Source: CAYXXZ01 sp964469165 (lineage in GTDB: Bacteria; Pseudomonadota; Gammaproteobacteria; Pseudomonadales; Porticoccaceae). Taken from it: a stretch of DNA of 29,327 nucleotides. The first letter of the stretch is position 1. Each line of letters begins with the position of its first letter. Positions 8,226 through 16,547 of this stretch are shown piece after piece. Both the position numbers and the translations under genes were made by a program. The notes under the pieces were generated by a model, which had not been told where the DNA came from, ran no database searches, and saw nothing but the letters and a program-made list of their open reading frames with translations. The stretch is from positions 1-29,327 of the forward strand of contig CAYXXZ010000034.1 in NCBI GenBank assembly GCA_964469165.1. The letters run 5' to 3'.

Positions 8226-8630
8226 ATGAAGATCGCGCTACGCTACACGTTTTTCGCGCTGCTGGCCACAGTGGCCAATATCGCCAGCCAGGACATCGTT
8301 GTGCGCCTCTACCAGGGCCCCTTTTATATTCTGCTTTCCATCTTCGTCGGCACCGGCGTGGGCCTGATCAGCAAATACTGGCTCGACCGCAAATTCATTT
8401 TTCACTACCAACCGCAAACACTGAAAGACGACACCCGCACCCTCAGCCTGTACACCTTGACCGGCGTGGCGACAACGGCCATCTTCTGGGGGTGCGAGCT
8501 GGCCTTTGAAATACTCTACGGCACCAAGGCGATGCGCTATCTGGGTGGTATCATCGGCCTCGCCATTGGCTATTTCATCAAGTACCGGCTCGACAAACAC
8601 TATGTTTTCACGGTTCCCACACAGGCCTGA
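8226..8630 (+). CDS. GtrA-like membrane protein of the DPA cluster
   Basis: A 134-residue protein with four predicted membrane helices and the GtrA family pattern: FALLATVANIASQ near the start, the central VGLISKYWLDRKFIF, and a matching C-terminal IKYRLDKHYVF. The two repeated K-Y-x-L-D-(R/K) motifs are characteristic. In mycobacteria a GtrA protein (Rv3789) precedes dprE1 and is implicated in moving the arabinose donor lipid or anchoring arabinosyltransferases. The same order is found here. dprE1 starts 3 bp downstream, indicating an operon. The ribosome binding site is poor. Confidence 0.88.
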   Translation: MKIALRYTFFALLATVANIASQDIVVRLYQGPFYILLSIFVGTGVGLISKYWLDRKFIFHYQPQTLKDDTRTLSLYTLTGVATTAIFWGCELAFEILYGTKAMRYLGGIIGLAIGYFIKYRLDKHYVFTVPTQA

Positions 8631-8633
8631 ATC

Positions 8634-9935
8634 ATGGAACTGAGCGGCTGGGGGCGCTATCCCCGCATCGACGCGCAAATCATCGCACCGGCGGACCTGC
8701 CCGCCCTGGCCGCCGGCGCGGCGCGGCTGCCGCCGCAAACCATCGCGCGCGGCCTCGGTCGCAGCTATGGCGACAGCGCCCTGGCCGCCACGGTGATCGA
8801 CACCCGCCACCTCGACCATTTCATCACCTTCGACGCCACCAGCGGCGTCCTCGTCTGCCAGAGCGGCGCGACCCTTGCCGAGATTCTCGCCGTTGCCGTG
8901 CCCCAGGGCTGGTTTTTGCCGGTCACACCCGGTACCCGCTTCGTCACCCTGGGCGGCGCCATCGCCAGCGACGTTCACGGCAAGAATCATCATTTGCACG
9001 GCAGCTTCTGCGACTACATACAATCGCTGCGGCTCTTCACCGCCAGCGCCGGCATCGTCCACTGCGCCCGCGATGCAGAACCGGAACTGTTCGCCGCCAC
9101 TTGCGGTGGCATGGGCCTCACCGGCGTCATCGTCGAAGCCAGCCTGCAACTCAAGCCCATCGCCGGCGCGTTTATCGAGCAGACCAGCATCAAGGCCGCG
9201 AACCTGGACGCCGCCTTCGAGCTGTTCGAAGCGCACGGCGACGCCAGCTACTCCGTGGCCTGGATCGACTGCCTGGCGCAGGGCGACAACCTCGGCCGTG
9301 CCATCGTCAGCCTGGGGGAGCACGCCAGCAGCGGCGAGCTATCGACGGGGAGCGATACCACGCTGAGCGCGCCCTTCACCACGCCGGGGTGGCTGCTCAA
9401 CAACTGGAGCATGCGCGCCTTCAACTACCTTTATTACCACCGCATGCGCGACATGAGGCGCCACAGCCGCGTCCACTATGTGCCGTTCTTCTACCCGCTC
9501 GACGGCATTCGCCACTGGAACCGCCTCTATGGCGGCGACGGCTTCGTGCAATATCAATGCGTGCTGCCCAGGGCGGCGGGCCGGGAAGGCATGGCGGCAC
9601 TGCTGCAATGCATCGCCGCGTCCGGCAAGGGCTCGTTCCTGGCGGTGCTCAAGGCGCTCGGCAAAGGCAATGGCAATCTGCTGTCCTTCCCCATGGAGGG
9701 CTATACCCTGGCGCTCGACTTCAGGATGGAGCGCGACATCCTGCCTCTGCTCGACGAACTCGACGCCATGGTGATCGACCACGGCGGTCGCATCTACCTC
9801 ACCAAGGATGCGCGCATGTCGCAGGCCACGTTTCGCGCCTGCTATCCCAACTGGAACAATTTTTGCGAAATCCGCCGCGCCTGGGGTGCAGACAAACATT
9901 TCAATTCGTTGCAATCACAGCGGCTGGGATTATGA
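8634..9935 (+). CDS. dprE1: Decaprenylphosphoryl-beta-D-ribose 2'-oxidase (DprE1-like)
   Basis: A 433-residue FAD-dependent oxidase that oxidises C2 of polyprenyl-phosphoryl ribose, the first half of the epimerisation to D-arabinose. The flavin domain shows RGLGRSYGDSA and PGTRFVTLGGAIASDVHGKNHH, with His115 matching His132 of the mycobacterial enzyme. The C-terminal substrate domain has FYPLDGIRHWNRLYG, FLQ/FVQYQ-type and LSFPMEGY motifs, and Lys391 matches catalytic Lys418. The residue equivalent to Cys387, the covalent target of benzothiazinones, is alanine (Ala360). Membership of the vanillyl-alcohol oxidase group is clear, and the gtrA-dprE1-dprE2 order supports the DprE1 assignment. Confidence 0.93.
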   Translation: MELSGWGRYPRIDAQIIAPADLPALAAGAARLPPQTIARGLGRSYGDSALAATVIDTRHLDHFITFDATSGVLVCQSGATLAEILAVAVPQGWFLPVTPGTRFVTLGGAIASDVHGKNHHLHGSFCDYIQSLRLFTASAGIVHCARDAEPELFAATCGGMGLTGVIVEASLQLKPIAGAFIEQTSIKAANLDAAFELFEAHGDASYSVAWIDCLAQGDNLGRAIVSLGEHASSGELSTGSDTTLSAPFTTPGWLLNNWSMRAFNYLYYHRMRDMRRHSRVHYVPFFYPLDGIRHWNRLYGGDGFVQYQCVLPRAAGREGMAALLQCIAASGKGSFLAVLKALGKGNGNLLSFPMEGYTLALDFRMERDILPLLDELDAMVIDHGGRIYLTKDARMSQATFRACYPNWNNFCEIRRAWGADKHFNSLQSQRLGL

Positions 9936-10012
9936 CGCGCCACCCCTGCTCTTTCCAAACCGCTCACAACCAAGCGGAAACCACCGCAAAAAAACCGGAC
10001 AGGTGATACCCC

Positions 10013-10750
10013 GTGAAAAACATCGTCGTCGTTGGCGCCACCTCCACCATCGCCCGAGCCACCGCGCGCCTGTTCGCACAGCGCGGCGCCAACCTCTACC
10101 TGCTGGCCCGCAGCCAGGAAAAACTCGAAAGCATGAAGGCTGACCTGAAAGTGCGCGGCGCAACCAGCGTGAAATTCGGCTACCTCGATGTGAACGACCT
10201 GGAACAACACCACATCGCCATTGAGCGCGCCTGCGAAGCGCTCGGCGAAGTGGACGTTTTCCTGATCAGTCACGGCACCCTGCCCGACCAGAAAGCCTGC
10301 GAGCGTGATTTCAGCGTTGCACTGCGGGAAATCAACACCAACGGTATCGGCACCCTTTCACTGCTGACCCTGATCGCCAACCATCTGGAAAACCAGGGCA
10401 GCGGCACCATCGCCGTCATCACCAGCGTGGCCGGCGAGCGCGGCCGGCAATCCAACTACGTATACGGCACGGCCAAGGGCATGGTATCGATCTTCCTGCA
10501 GGGCCTGCGCAACCGCCTGTTCAAATCCGGCGTGCATGTGCTGGATATCAAACCAGGTTTTGTCGACACTCCCATGACGGCGGAATTCACCAAGGGTGTC
10601 CTCTGGAGCCAACCCGAAAGCGTGGCGGAGGATATCGTCAAGGCCGTCGAAAAAAGAAAACACATTCTTTATACGCCGTTTTTCTGGCGGCTTATCATGA
10701 CGGTCATTCGGCTCATACCTGAAGCTGTTTTCAAGCGGATGAAATTGTGA
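10013..10750 (+). CDS. dprE2: Decaprenylphosphoryl-2-keto-ribose reductase (DprE2-like SDR)
   Basis: A 245-residue short-chain dehydrogenase that would reduce the keto intermediate made by DprE1, giving polyprenyl-phosphoryl-D-arabinose. The nucleotide-binding turn is GATSTIA (residues 8-14), the loose form found in DprE2. The catalytic Ser138, Tyr151 and Lys155 lie in SVAGERGRQSNYVYGTAK, and this SVAGER-R-SN-VYG pattern is shared with the mycobacterial enzyme. The C-terminal FWRLIMTVIRLIPEAVFKRM also matches. The start is GTG at 10013 behind AGGTGA. It is separated from dprE1 by 77 bp, a short gap compatible with cotranscription. Confidence 0.92.
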   Translation: MKNIVVVGATSTIARATARLFAQRGANLYLLARSQEKLESMKADLKVRGATSVKFGYLDVNDLEQHHIAIERACEALGEVDVFLISHGTLPDQKACERDFSVALREINTNGIGTLSLLTLIANHLENQGSGTIAVITSVAGERGRQSNYVYGTAKGMVSIFLQGLRNRLFKSGVHVLDIKPGFVDTPMTAEFTKGVLWSQPESVAEDIVKAVEKRKHILYTPFFWRLIMTVIRLIPEAVFKRMKL

Positions 10751-11066
10751 GCTTTTTGTGCCGGGACGACAGATCCTCTCGAAAATGTCGGCTCGGTCGT
10801 AGGGTGGACGACGCTTTCCCGTCCACCACAGCGAGAGTGAATTCCCGTATCCTGATCGACTTGTAGAGCAAGCTGCAAGCAGGAGTACTGGAAGAAATGA
10901 GCTCTACCAATGTTCAACTTATAGCTTACAGCTTATAGCTCAGCCACAGCCCGCAGCCCAGGCTTACGTTTTATATGTACTAAGTTGATGGCGATAACGG
11001 ATTGCCATCAGCGGCATTTATCCATAAAGTCAGCCTTTTCCACCCCAACAAACGCAAGGATGCGTC
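10751..11066. other. Intergenic region with a dispersed repeat, no gene seen
   Basis: No convincing ORF or terminator is visible in these 316 bases. Near 10799-10828 is a copy of a dispersed intergenic repeat (GTAGGGTGGACGACGCTTTC type), also present near 12071-12106 and 26637-26668. Near 10917-10940 is a short CTTATAGCTTACAGCTTATA repeat. The last bases carry the AAGGA ribosome binding site of the following Rpn gene. Confidence 0.6.
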
Positions 11067-12038
11067 ATGTCACACCACAAAACCGCGCGCAGCGAGCAGG
11101 ACGAAGCCTGGAAAACCGTCCTCACCAGCCACTTCCAGCACTTCATGCACCTGCTGTTCTCCAGCATCGCGCAACGCATCGACTGGGCGCAGCCCGTGGA
11201 GTTTCTCGACAAGGAATTGCAGAAAATCCAGCGCCGTGGCCGCACCGGCAAACGTCTCGCCGACAAGCTGGTCAAGGTCGCCTACAACAGCGGCGAGGAA
11301 ATCTGGCTGCTGATCCACGTCGAAGTCCAGGGCAGGCGCGATGATCAGTTCGCCGAGCGCATGTTCATCTATTACGCCCGCATCCGCGACCTCTACGGCA
11401 AGAACGTCAGCAGCCTGGCGGTGCTCGCCGATACTGATGAAAGCTTCCGGCCCGCCAGCTTCCAGCTCGAAACTCCTGGTTGCCAGCTGCATTTTTCCTT
11501 CGCCATGGCCAAGCTGCTGGACTACCGCCACCGGATCGATGAACTGGAAGCCAGCGACAACCCCTTTGCCATCGTGATACTGACGCAGTTACAGGCCAAG
11601 CTCACCGAGGGCAAAAGCCGCAAGCGCCTGGAACAACGCCTGATGTGGAAGAAACGCATCGCCCGTCTGCTGTACCACAAGGGCTGGGACGGGGATGACA
11701 TCCGGCTGTTGTTCAGTATCATGGACTACATGATAACCTTGCCGGAAACCCTGGAAGCGGACTACGAAGGTTACATCGACGCAATGGACGAGGACAGCGG
11801 TATGGCACTGATATCGAACAGAGAACGCAAGGCCGAGCAGCGTGGCATCACGATCGGTGAAGCAAGGGGCGAGGCGAGGGGCGAAGCCAACACCCTGCTG
11901 GCACTGGCAAAGCTGAAGTTCGGCCCCCTTCCCGAGTGGGCCGAGCGCCACATCATGGAAGCCGACAAGACACAACTGGATCGCTGGGTGCTAAAAATTC
12001 TGGATGCCAATAGCCTGACGGAGCTTCTCGAGGGCTGA
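11067..12038 (+). CDS. Rpn family PD-(D/E)XK nuclease / putative transposase (intact)
   Basis: A 323-residue member of the Rpn (recombination-promoting nuclease, PD-(D/E)XK) family. The nuclease core is intact: FLDKELQKI, then Asp66 (RLADKLVKV) and Glu86-Val-Gln88 (LLIHVEVQG), the E-x-Q form common in this family. A helical linker follows, then a GEARGEARGEAN repeat and a DUF4351-like C-terminus (LAKLKFGPLPEW). E. coli relatives are DNA endonucleases with antiphage activity. ATG 11067 has an AAGGA site. It is the only intact copy of this Rpn subtype here. Three broken relatives lie at 12.2-14.3 and 19.4-20.4 kb. Confidence 0.88.
   Translation: MSHHKTARSEQDEAWKTVLTSHFQHFMHLLFSSIAQRIDWAQPVEFLDKELQKIQRRGRTGKRLADKLVKVAYNSGEEIWLLIHVEVQGRRDDQFAERMFIYYARIRDLYGKNVSSLAVLADTDESFRPASFQLETPGCQLHFSFAMAKLLDYRHRIDELEASDNPFAIVILTQLQAKLTEGKSRKRLEQRLMWKKRIARLLYHKGWDGDDIRLLFSIMDYMITLPETLEADYEGYIDAMDEDSGMALISNRERKAEQRGITIGEARGEARGEANTLLALAKLKFGPLPEWAERHIMEADKTQLDRWVLKILDANSLTELLEG
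11802..12038 (+). CDS. Candidate internal Rpn C-terminal product (RpnS-like)
   Basis: An in-frame ATG at 11802, preceded by GAGG (11790-11793) with 8-bp spacing, would give a 78-residue C-terminal protein beginning MALISNRERK. In E. coli, rpn genes express such a short C-terminal protein from an internal start, and it blocks the toxicity of the full-length nuclease. The same internal start exists in the other four Rpn copies of this window. Translation from it is an inference. Confidence 0.45.
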   Translation: MALISNRERKAEQRGITIGEARGEARGEANTLLALAKLKFGPLPEWAERHIMEADKTQLDRWVLKILDANSLTELLEG

Positions 12039-12070
12039 GCTCCCCGGGAGAAGTCCCTATTTGGTGGCAA

Positions 12071-12140
12071 AAGATTGGTGGACAGAAAGGCGTTGCCCAC
12101 CCTACGAGCCGGCTTGTGTAGGAGCAGCCTTGGCCGCGAA
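12071..12140. repeat. Dispersed intergenic repeat plus REP half-site
   Basis: 12071-12106 is a copy of the GGTGGACAGAAAGGCGTTGC element, also seen inverted near 10.8 kb and at 26.64 kb. 12117-12140 is a single REP of the TGTAGGAGCAGCCTTGGCCG type. No gene lies between the Rpn stop and the next Rpn copy. Confidence 0.8.
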
Positions 12141-12210
12141 CCACTTCATCACGACGAGAGTGAATTCCCGCATCCCAATCGCTACCATCCGGGAACAGAT
12201 CAGAGCTCCT

Positions 12211-12456
12211 CTACCCAAAAACCTTCTCGATACTATCCGCAAACAGAATGCGCTCGGCCCAAGCGTCCAGCTCCGTTTCACTGGCCTGATCGAGGCGCTG
12301 CCGCACCTCATCGGGCAACTCGCCGAACTTCAATTGCAGCTGCCGGGACAGCATGGCAGAGCGGCCTTCTGAGCGGCCTCGATCCTCGCCGATCTGAATG
12401 CCTTTCTCCATCCCTTTCTCGATTGCTCTCCTTTCCAAAATACTCACATAAGGCAT
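12211..12456 (-). CDS. Candidate RpnS-like C-terminal protein, copy A
   Basis: ATG at 12456 (MPYVSILERRAIEKG) follows a near-perfect Shine-Dalgarno AAAGGAGG (12472-12465) with 8-bp spacing. It would give an 81-residue protein ending AERILFADSIEKVFG. The strength of this site inside a reading frame suggests real internal initiation. By analogy with E. coli Rpn intragenic antitoxins it may be an antitoxin without a functional toxin. It also differs from copies B and C only by substitutions and in-frame indels. Confidence 0.5.
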   Translation of the reverse strand: MPYVSILERRAIEKGMEKGIQIGEDRGRSEGRSAMLSRQLQLKFGELPDEVRQRLDQASETELDAWAERILFADSIEKVFG

Positions 12457-12950
12457 GGCTTTTTCCTCCTTTAGCTGATCCACCTGCTCAGTATAGTAAC
12501 CTTCGATTTCCGGCGGCAAGGCCACCAGCCATTCCAGAAACACCAGCAACCGCTCGATCAGCTCCCGCTCCAGTTGCTGTTTGATGGCCAGGCGGTAGAA
12601 GCCGATCAGGCTGTCCACCCGGCCCTTGCCGTCCCTCACCCGTTTGGCGGTCAGCTGGGCGGCGACCAGCAGCGCGAAGGGGTTGTCGCCAGCCAGCAAT
12701 TCATCCAGCCCCGGCTCGAAATCCAGCAGCTTTACGGCGCGAAAATGGAAATGCACACCGCTGCCCGCCACCACTTCCTCGAAGCAGTCCGGTCGGTAAC
12801 CGGGCTCGGTGTCCGCCAGCACCGCCAGGCTGATAACTTCCATCCGGTAGTGGTCGAGGATGCGGTAGTGTCACGACACAGATCAATTGACGGTTAGGGT
12901 GTTGTGACGTTTCGGTTTTAATGGCGAGTTCTGGTTTTTTCTGCGCGGGT

Positions 12951-12978
12951 GTAGGGGCAATTCATGAATTGCCCCTAC
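12951..12978. repeat. 28-bp perfect palindrome, copy 1
   Basis: Half-site GTAGGGGCAATTCA followed by its exact complement. It lies in the segment that replaces the active site of Rpn copy A. Confidence 0.95.
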
Positions 12979-13341
12979 GGTAGGCGGCAAGGATCAACAA
13001 CGCTCCCGGCCATCGCGGAAGCGAACCTTCACCAGCTTGTCGGCGTGACGGCGACCGGTGCCGCTGTTGCGGGTAATTTTTTGTAGCTCCTTATCGAGAA
13101 AGATGAAGGGCTGCGACCAGTCGATGGCAGCGTGGATATCGGGGTAGAGCAACTGCAGAAAGGGTTGGAAGAAACATTCAAGAGCACCCTTCCAGGGGCT
13201 GTCGTGATCTTCCGCAATGTTTTTTGACTTGGGGGGGCATCCTTGTCTCCCGGTGGTTGTCTGTGATGGCGTCGTGCCAGTGGGCAGGGTAGCGCATGGA
13301 GCGGCCCTGGCCGCGACCTAAACCATTGAACCAGAGCTTTT

Positions 13342-13575
13342 CTACCCAAAAACCTTCTCGATACTATCCGCAAACAGAATGCGCTCGGCCCAAGCGTCCA
13401 GTTCCGTTTCACTGGCCTGATCGAGACGCTGCCGCACCTCGTCGGGCAACTCCCCGAACTTCAATTGCAGTAGCCGAGCCAGCATGGCAGAGCGACCTTC
13501 TGAACGGCCTCGGTCCTCTCCTATCTGAATACCTCTCTCGATCGCTCTCCTTTCCAGAATGCTCACATAGGGCAT
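13342..13575 (-). CDS. Candidate RpnS-like C-terminal protein, copy B
   Basis: ATG 13575 (MPYVSILERRAIERG) sits behind AAAGGAGG (13591-13584) and would yield 77 residues. Compared with copy A it lacks a 4-residue unit in the EKGMEKG repeat, an in-frame change. The role is inferred from E. coli intragenic Rpn antitoxins. Confidence 0.5.
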   Translation of the reverse strand: MPYVSILERRAIERGIQIGEDRGRSEGRSAMLARLLQLKFGELPDEVRQRLDQASETELDAWAERILFADSIEKVFG

Positions 13576-14069
13576 GGTCTTTTCCTCCTTTAGCTGGTCC
13601 ACCTGCTCAGTATAGTAACCTTCGATTTCCGGCGGCAAGGCCACCAGCCATTCCAGAAACACCAGCAACCGCTCGATCAGCTCCCGCTCCAGTTGCTGTT
13701 TGATGGCCAGGCGGTAGAAGCCGATCAGGCTGTCCACCCGGCGCTTGCCGTCCTGCACCCGTTTGGCGGTCAACTGGGCGGCGACCAGCAGCGCGAAGGG
13801 GTTGTCGCCAGCCAGCAATTCGTCCAGCCCCGGCTCGAAATCCAGCAGCTTTACCGTACGGAAGCGAAAGTGAACGCCACTCCCGGCCACCTCCTCCTTG
13901 AAGCCGTTCGGTCGGTAGCCTGGCTCGGTATCTGCCAGCACTGCCAGACTGATGACTTCCATGCGGTAGTGGTCGAGGATGCGGTAGTGTCACGACACAG
14001 ATCGATTGACGGTTAGGGTATTTTGACGTTTCGGTTTTAATGGCGAGTTCTGATTTTTTCTGTGCGGGT

Positions 14070-14097
14070 GTAGGGGCAATTCATGAATTGCCCCTAC
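14070..14097. repeat. 28-bp perfect palindrome, copy 2
   Basis: Same palindrome as at 12951 (half-site GTAGGGGCAATTCA), in the active-site replacement segment of Rpn copy B. Confidence 0.95.
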
Positions 14098-14440
14098 GGT
14101 AGGCGGCAAGGATCAACAACGCTCCCGGCCATCGCGGAAGCGAACCTTCACCAGCTTGTCGGCGTGGCGCCGACCGGTGCCGCTATTATGGGTGATTTTT
14201 TGCAGCTCCTTGTCGAGAAAGATGAAGGGCCGCGACCAGTCGATGGCGGCGTGGATATCGGGGTAGAGCAACTGCAAGAAGGGCTGGAAGAAATATTCGA
14301 GGGCTTCCTTCCAGGGGCTGTCGTGATCTTCCGTGGTTTGGAGCATCCTTGTCTCCCGGTGGTTGTCTGTGATGGCGTCATGCCAGTGGACAGGGTAGCG
14401 CATGGGGTGGATGATGCGCAATTGCGGCCCCACTAAATAT

Positions 14441-14514
14441 CGCGGCCAAGGCCGCTCCTACAATCTCGCATCCAAACTGCCATCCCACCACGTAGGAGCG
14501 GCCTTGGCCGCGAA
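14441..14514. repeat. REP pair in inverted orientation
   Basis: CGCGGCCAAGGCCGCTCCTA (14441-14462) and its complement TAGGAGCGGCCTTGGCCGCG (14492-14514) form a REP doublet about 55 bp beyond the stop of the AftB-like gene. It may act as a terminator for the leftward pilA-glycosyltransferase transcript and also marks the boundary of Rpn module B. Confidence 0.95.
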
Positions 14515-14568
14515 TTTTTTCCGAGCACATAAGCCCTGGCGCACTTCCCACAAAAAGGTGCCCATAAT

Positions 14569-16251
14569 TCACTCCTCAATGGCAACCATCACCGGCTTTG
14601 CATTTCCGCCGAGACAGGAGGCTTCTGGAAATATCTGCGAGCCATGTAGTGGATACGCTCCTCCAAGCTCAGAGATGTCAACACTATCAATCTGCTTGGA
14701 ATAAAAACCCGTGTTTATTCTCAACAAAGCCCTGAACCGCTCGAAGGAAAAAATATCTCCTCGCGTCATCAAAACAACGTCGTCATAGTATTGGCGCACA
14801 ACCGGCTGAGTAAACTGATTGGAGCCACTTTGCAGGGAACGTATATAATCCACCGGAACAGACCGCTCGAAATGGCCTATCCTGGTCTCGCCCACGCAAG
14901 TCGGGAAGGCAGCAAGGAATGGGTCGCTGAGCGCAAAGCGATCCACAATATACACGCCGTTATCAACATAGAGACCGAAAAGACCTATGTTGCGAACAAT
15001 GACAATTCCACCACGCCCTTTAAATTCTTCATTTGCCGCTTCCGCCTGAGTTCTCCATGGGTGACCAACGTCGGAAAAAATCAGGCTGCCGAGATCCAGA
15101 GACCGATAATAAAACCCCCTCTCATCCACAATACCATTGACGAATCTCGGATAATTGAATTCCGTATTGTTTCGGGCTGTAAGACCAAAAGTTCCATAAA
15201 CCAGTAGCGCCACAAGAAGAACAAGAACCTGCAGCCTCCCTATTGTTGAACTTGGAGCAATAGCGGCAGACTGGCTACCCACAAAGTTGCTGACCATGAA
15301 AGCCAACAGAAACCCACAGAGAATGACGGGCCCCACAAAGAAGCGGCCTGCCATATAATCGCCTCCGATGTAACACATATAGACAACAAAAAGCCCAACA
15401 ACCGATGCCAGAGGGATCAAACATTTATCCCTTAGAATCCATGCAGAAAGCAGTGTGATACCCGCTATCACATATACCGCTGGATCAAAGTGCTGCATAA
15501 ACTCAAAATAATGAAGCGCCTGAGAAACCCCATCAAAGCCAGAAACAATCTTGGCGCGAGCGGTATTGGGGACGGGAATACCGTAATACACCAGCGAGAA
15601 AACCGTCCACGCCACAAATGGAAGCGCAGCCAGAAAAATCTGCAGCAAGACGGCCTTCAATCTTGCCGAGCCTAATGGCCGAAAAGAGAAAAACGCATGC
15701 TGCACGAGAAAAGGCAGCGTAAGCACAATCGAGTCATGCCGTATAAGAAGACAAACACTTGCCAACAAAAAAAACCAGAATGTGTGGTATTTTCGGCCCT
15801 TCTTCTTGCACCATACGTACGCAAACAACCCAACGCCCAGCGCCAGCAGCGGCGTCTCCAAGCCCGACGTTGAGTAATCCCTGATACTTTTTGACGTTAG
15901 AAGCAAAACAGCGACAGGCAGAAATACCAGCACGTTCTTATTTGATAACCGATACAAAACAAGAAGCAATGCCGTCATTAAGCACAACGATAACCCAATT
16001 ACCGTATAAAAGAGCTCACCCGTCATCAAGCTCACGATGGTCGTTATCAACATCCATAACGGAGAGGTGTATACCTGAACACGTTCCCCTTGATTCCAAA
16101 CAAGACCATATCCTTCCCGGACGTTCTCGATAACACGGAAATTGATAAAGGCATCTTCTGTGAGCCATGCATAATGCAAGAAGCTCCACATAAATATGAC
16201 TGCGAAGATGACTAAAGCCCAAATTTTCTGCCGCTGTCCGGCACCGATCAT
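14569..16251 (-). CDS. GT-C membrane glycosyltransferase, AftB-like putative arabinofuranosyltransferase
   Basis: A 560-residue polytopic protein with about ten membrane helices and a C-terminal soluble, presumably periplasmic, domain from about residue 370. The first periplasmic loop has TEDAFINFRV (31-40), with the acidic pair Glu32-Asp33 typical of GT-C catalysis, followed by GERVQVYTSPLWML. This pattern recalls mycobacterial AftB. GT-C enzymes use lipid-phosphate sugars, and polyprenyl-phosphoryl-arabinose is the product of the cluster at 6.9-10.75 kb. TfpW, the pilin arabinosyltransferase of some P. aeruginosa strains, is also a GT-C enzyme encoded beside pilA. Base composition is AT-rich compared with the backbone, suggesting transfer. 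Confidence 0.82.
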   Translation of the reverse strand: MIGAGQRQKIWALVIFAVIFMWSFLHYAWLTEDAFINFRVIENVREGYGLVWNQGERVQVYTSPLWMLITTIVSLMTGELFYTVIGLSLCLMTALLLVLYRLSNKNVLVFLPVAVLLLTSKSIRDYSTSGLETPLLALGVGLFAYVWCKKKGRKYHTFWFFLLASVCLLIRHDSIVLTLPFLVQHAFFSFRPLGSARLKAVLLQIFLAALPFVAWTVFSLVYYGIPVPNTARAKIVSGFDGVSQALHYFEFMQHFDPAVYVIAGITLLSAWILRDKCLIPLASVVGLFVVYMCYIGGDYMAGRFFVGPVILCGFLLAFMVSNFVGSQSAAIAPSSTIGRLQVLVLLVALLVYGTFGLTARNNTEFNYPRFVNGIVDERGFYYRSLDLGSLIFSDVGHPWRTQAEAANEEFKGRGGIVIVRNIGLFGLYVDNGVYIVDRFALSDPFLAAFPTCVGETRIGHFERSVPVDYIRSLQSGSNQFTQPVVRQYYDDVVLMTRGDIFSFERFRALLRINTGFYSKQIDSVDISELGGAYPLHGSQIFPEASCLGGNAKPVMVAIEE

Positions 16252-16256
16252 CTCGT

Positions 16257-16472
16257 TTATAAGATCACCCTGAATAAAACATCCAAAAGGGATAATGCTG
16301 CCTGCCTTGTCGAACTAAATATCGAAGCGGCCTGAAATGCAACCAAGAACATTAGCGACGAGAAAAGCCATCTCTTCTCTTCGACATATCCCACCAATCG
16401 GCACTTTTCAATCATTGCGTTGGCTTGCCGGCGGACACAGAATACGGCGAGAACTCCAATCAATGCGCCCAT
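16257..16472 (-). CDS. Small hydrophobic membrane protein, unknown
   Basis: A 71-residue ORF, MGALIGVLAVFCVRRQANAM through LLDVLFRVIL, with two or three hydrophobic stretches (about residues 2-13, 34-50, 59-70) separated by a basic/charged loop. I do not recognise a family. It ends 5 bp before the AftB-like start codon and has AGGTGG about 9 bp upstream of its ATG, so it fits as an operon member between the two glycosyltransferases. It could be an accessory subunit or a relic of a longer gene. Confidence 0.45.
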   Translation of the reverse strand: MGALIGVLAVFCVRRQANAMIEKCRLVGYVEEKRWLFSSLMFLVAFQAASIFSSTRQAALSLLDVLFRVIL

Positions 16473-16547
16473 GAAACAACGCCACCTAGATAAAGAGTGC
16501 GTTATTCTCTGTTATTTGTGCGCAATCTTACCGCTCCATAAACCCTG

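Larger units (their letters stand above)
12211..13240 (-). pseudogene. Broken Rpn gene, copy A (nuclease core replaced)
   Basis: The N-terminal part (13240 to 12994) encodes an Rpn start matching copies B and C through FLDKELQKITRNSGTGRRHADKL, ending GRERC-stop. It is out of frame with its ATG because the C-tract after the ATG has 7 Cs. The C-terminal part (ATG 12843, MEVISLAVLADTEPG) is open for 210 residues. Between them, 12871-12993 carries a segment with a 28-bp palindrome in place of the roughly 22 residues that hold the E-x-Q active site. The distance between the in-frame TGA codons is 123 nt, as in copies B and C. Nuclease activity should be lost. Confidence 0.8.
13342..14346 (-). pseudogene. 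Broken Rpn gene, copy B (nuclease core replaced)
   Basis: The N-terminal part runs in frame from ATG 14346 (MLQTTEDHDSPWKEALEYF) to GRERC-stop at 14113, 77 residues. The C-terminal part is open from ATG 13962 (MEVISLAVLADTEPG) for 206 residues. The in-frame codons for YRILDHYR just before that ATG show where the original gene continued. As in copies A and C, a 123-nt stop-to-stop segment with a palindrome has replaced the E-x-Q active-site region. The leader upstream of 14346 is most similar to copy D. Confidence 0.82.
13299..14462. repeat. REP-bounded Rpn module B (left inverted-repeat arm)
   Basis: About 1.1 kb, comprising a REP-like GAGCGGCCCTGGCCGCGA at 13299-13316, the C-terminal and N-terminal Rpn parts, a conserved leader and a second REP at 14441-14462. 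It is a direct tandem duplicate of module A (about 12.2-13.3 kb) and lies in opposite orientation to module C (19300-20428). B and C therefore form inverted repeats around the glycosyltransferase-pilA island. Confidence 0.85.

Noticed and set aside
10669..10917. Minus-strand 82-residue ORF downstream of dprE2
   Set aside because: It overlaps the dprE2 end and a dispersed repeat, and has no family character.
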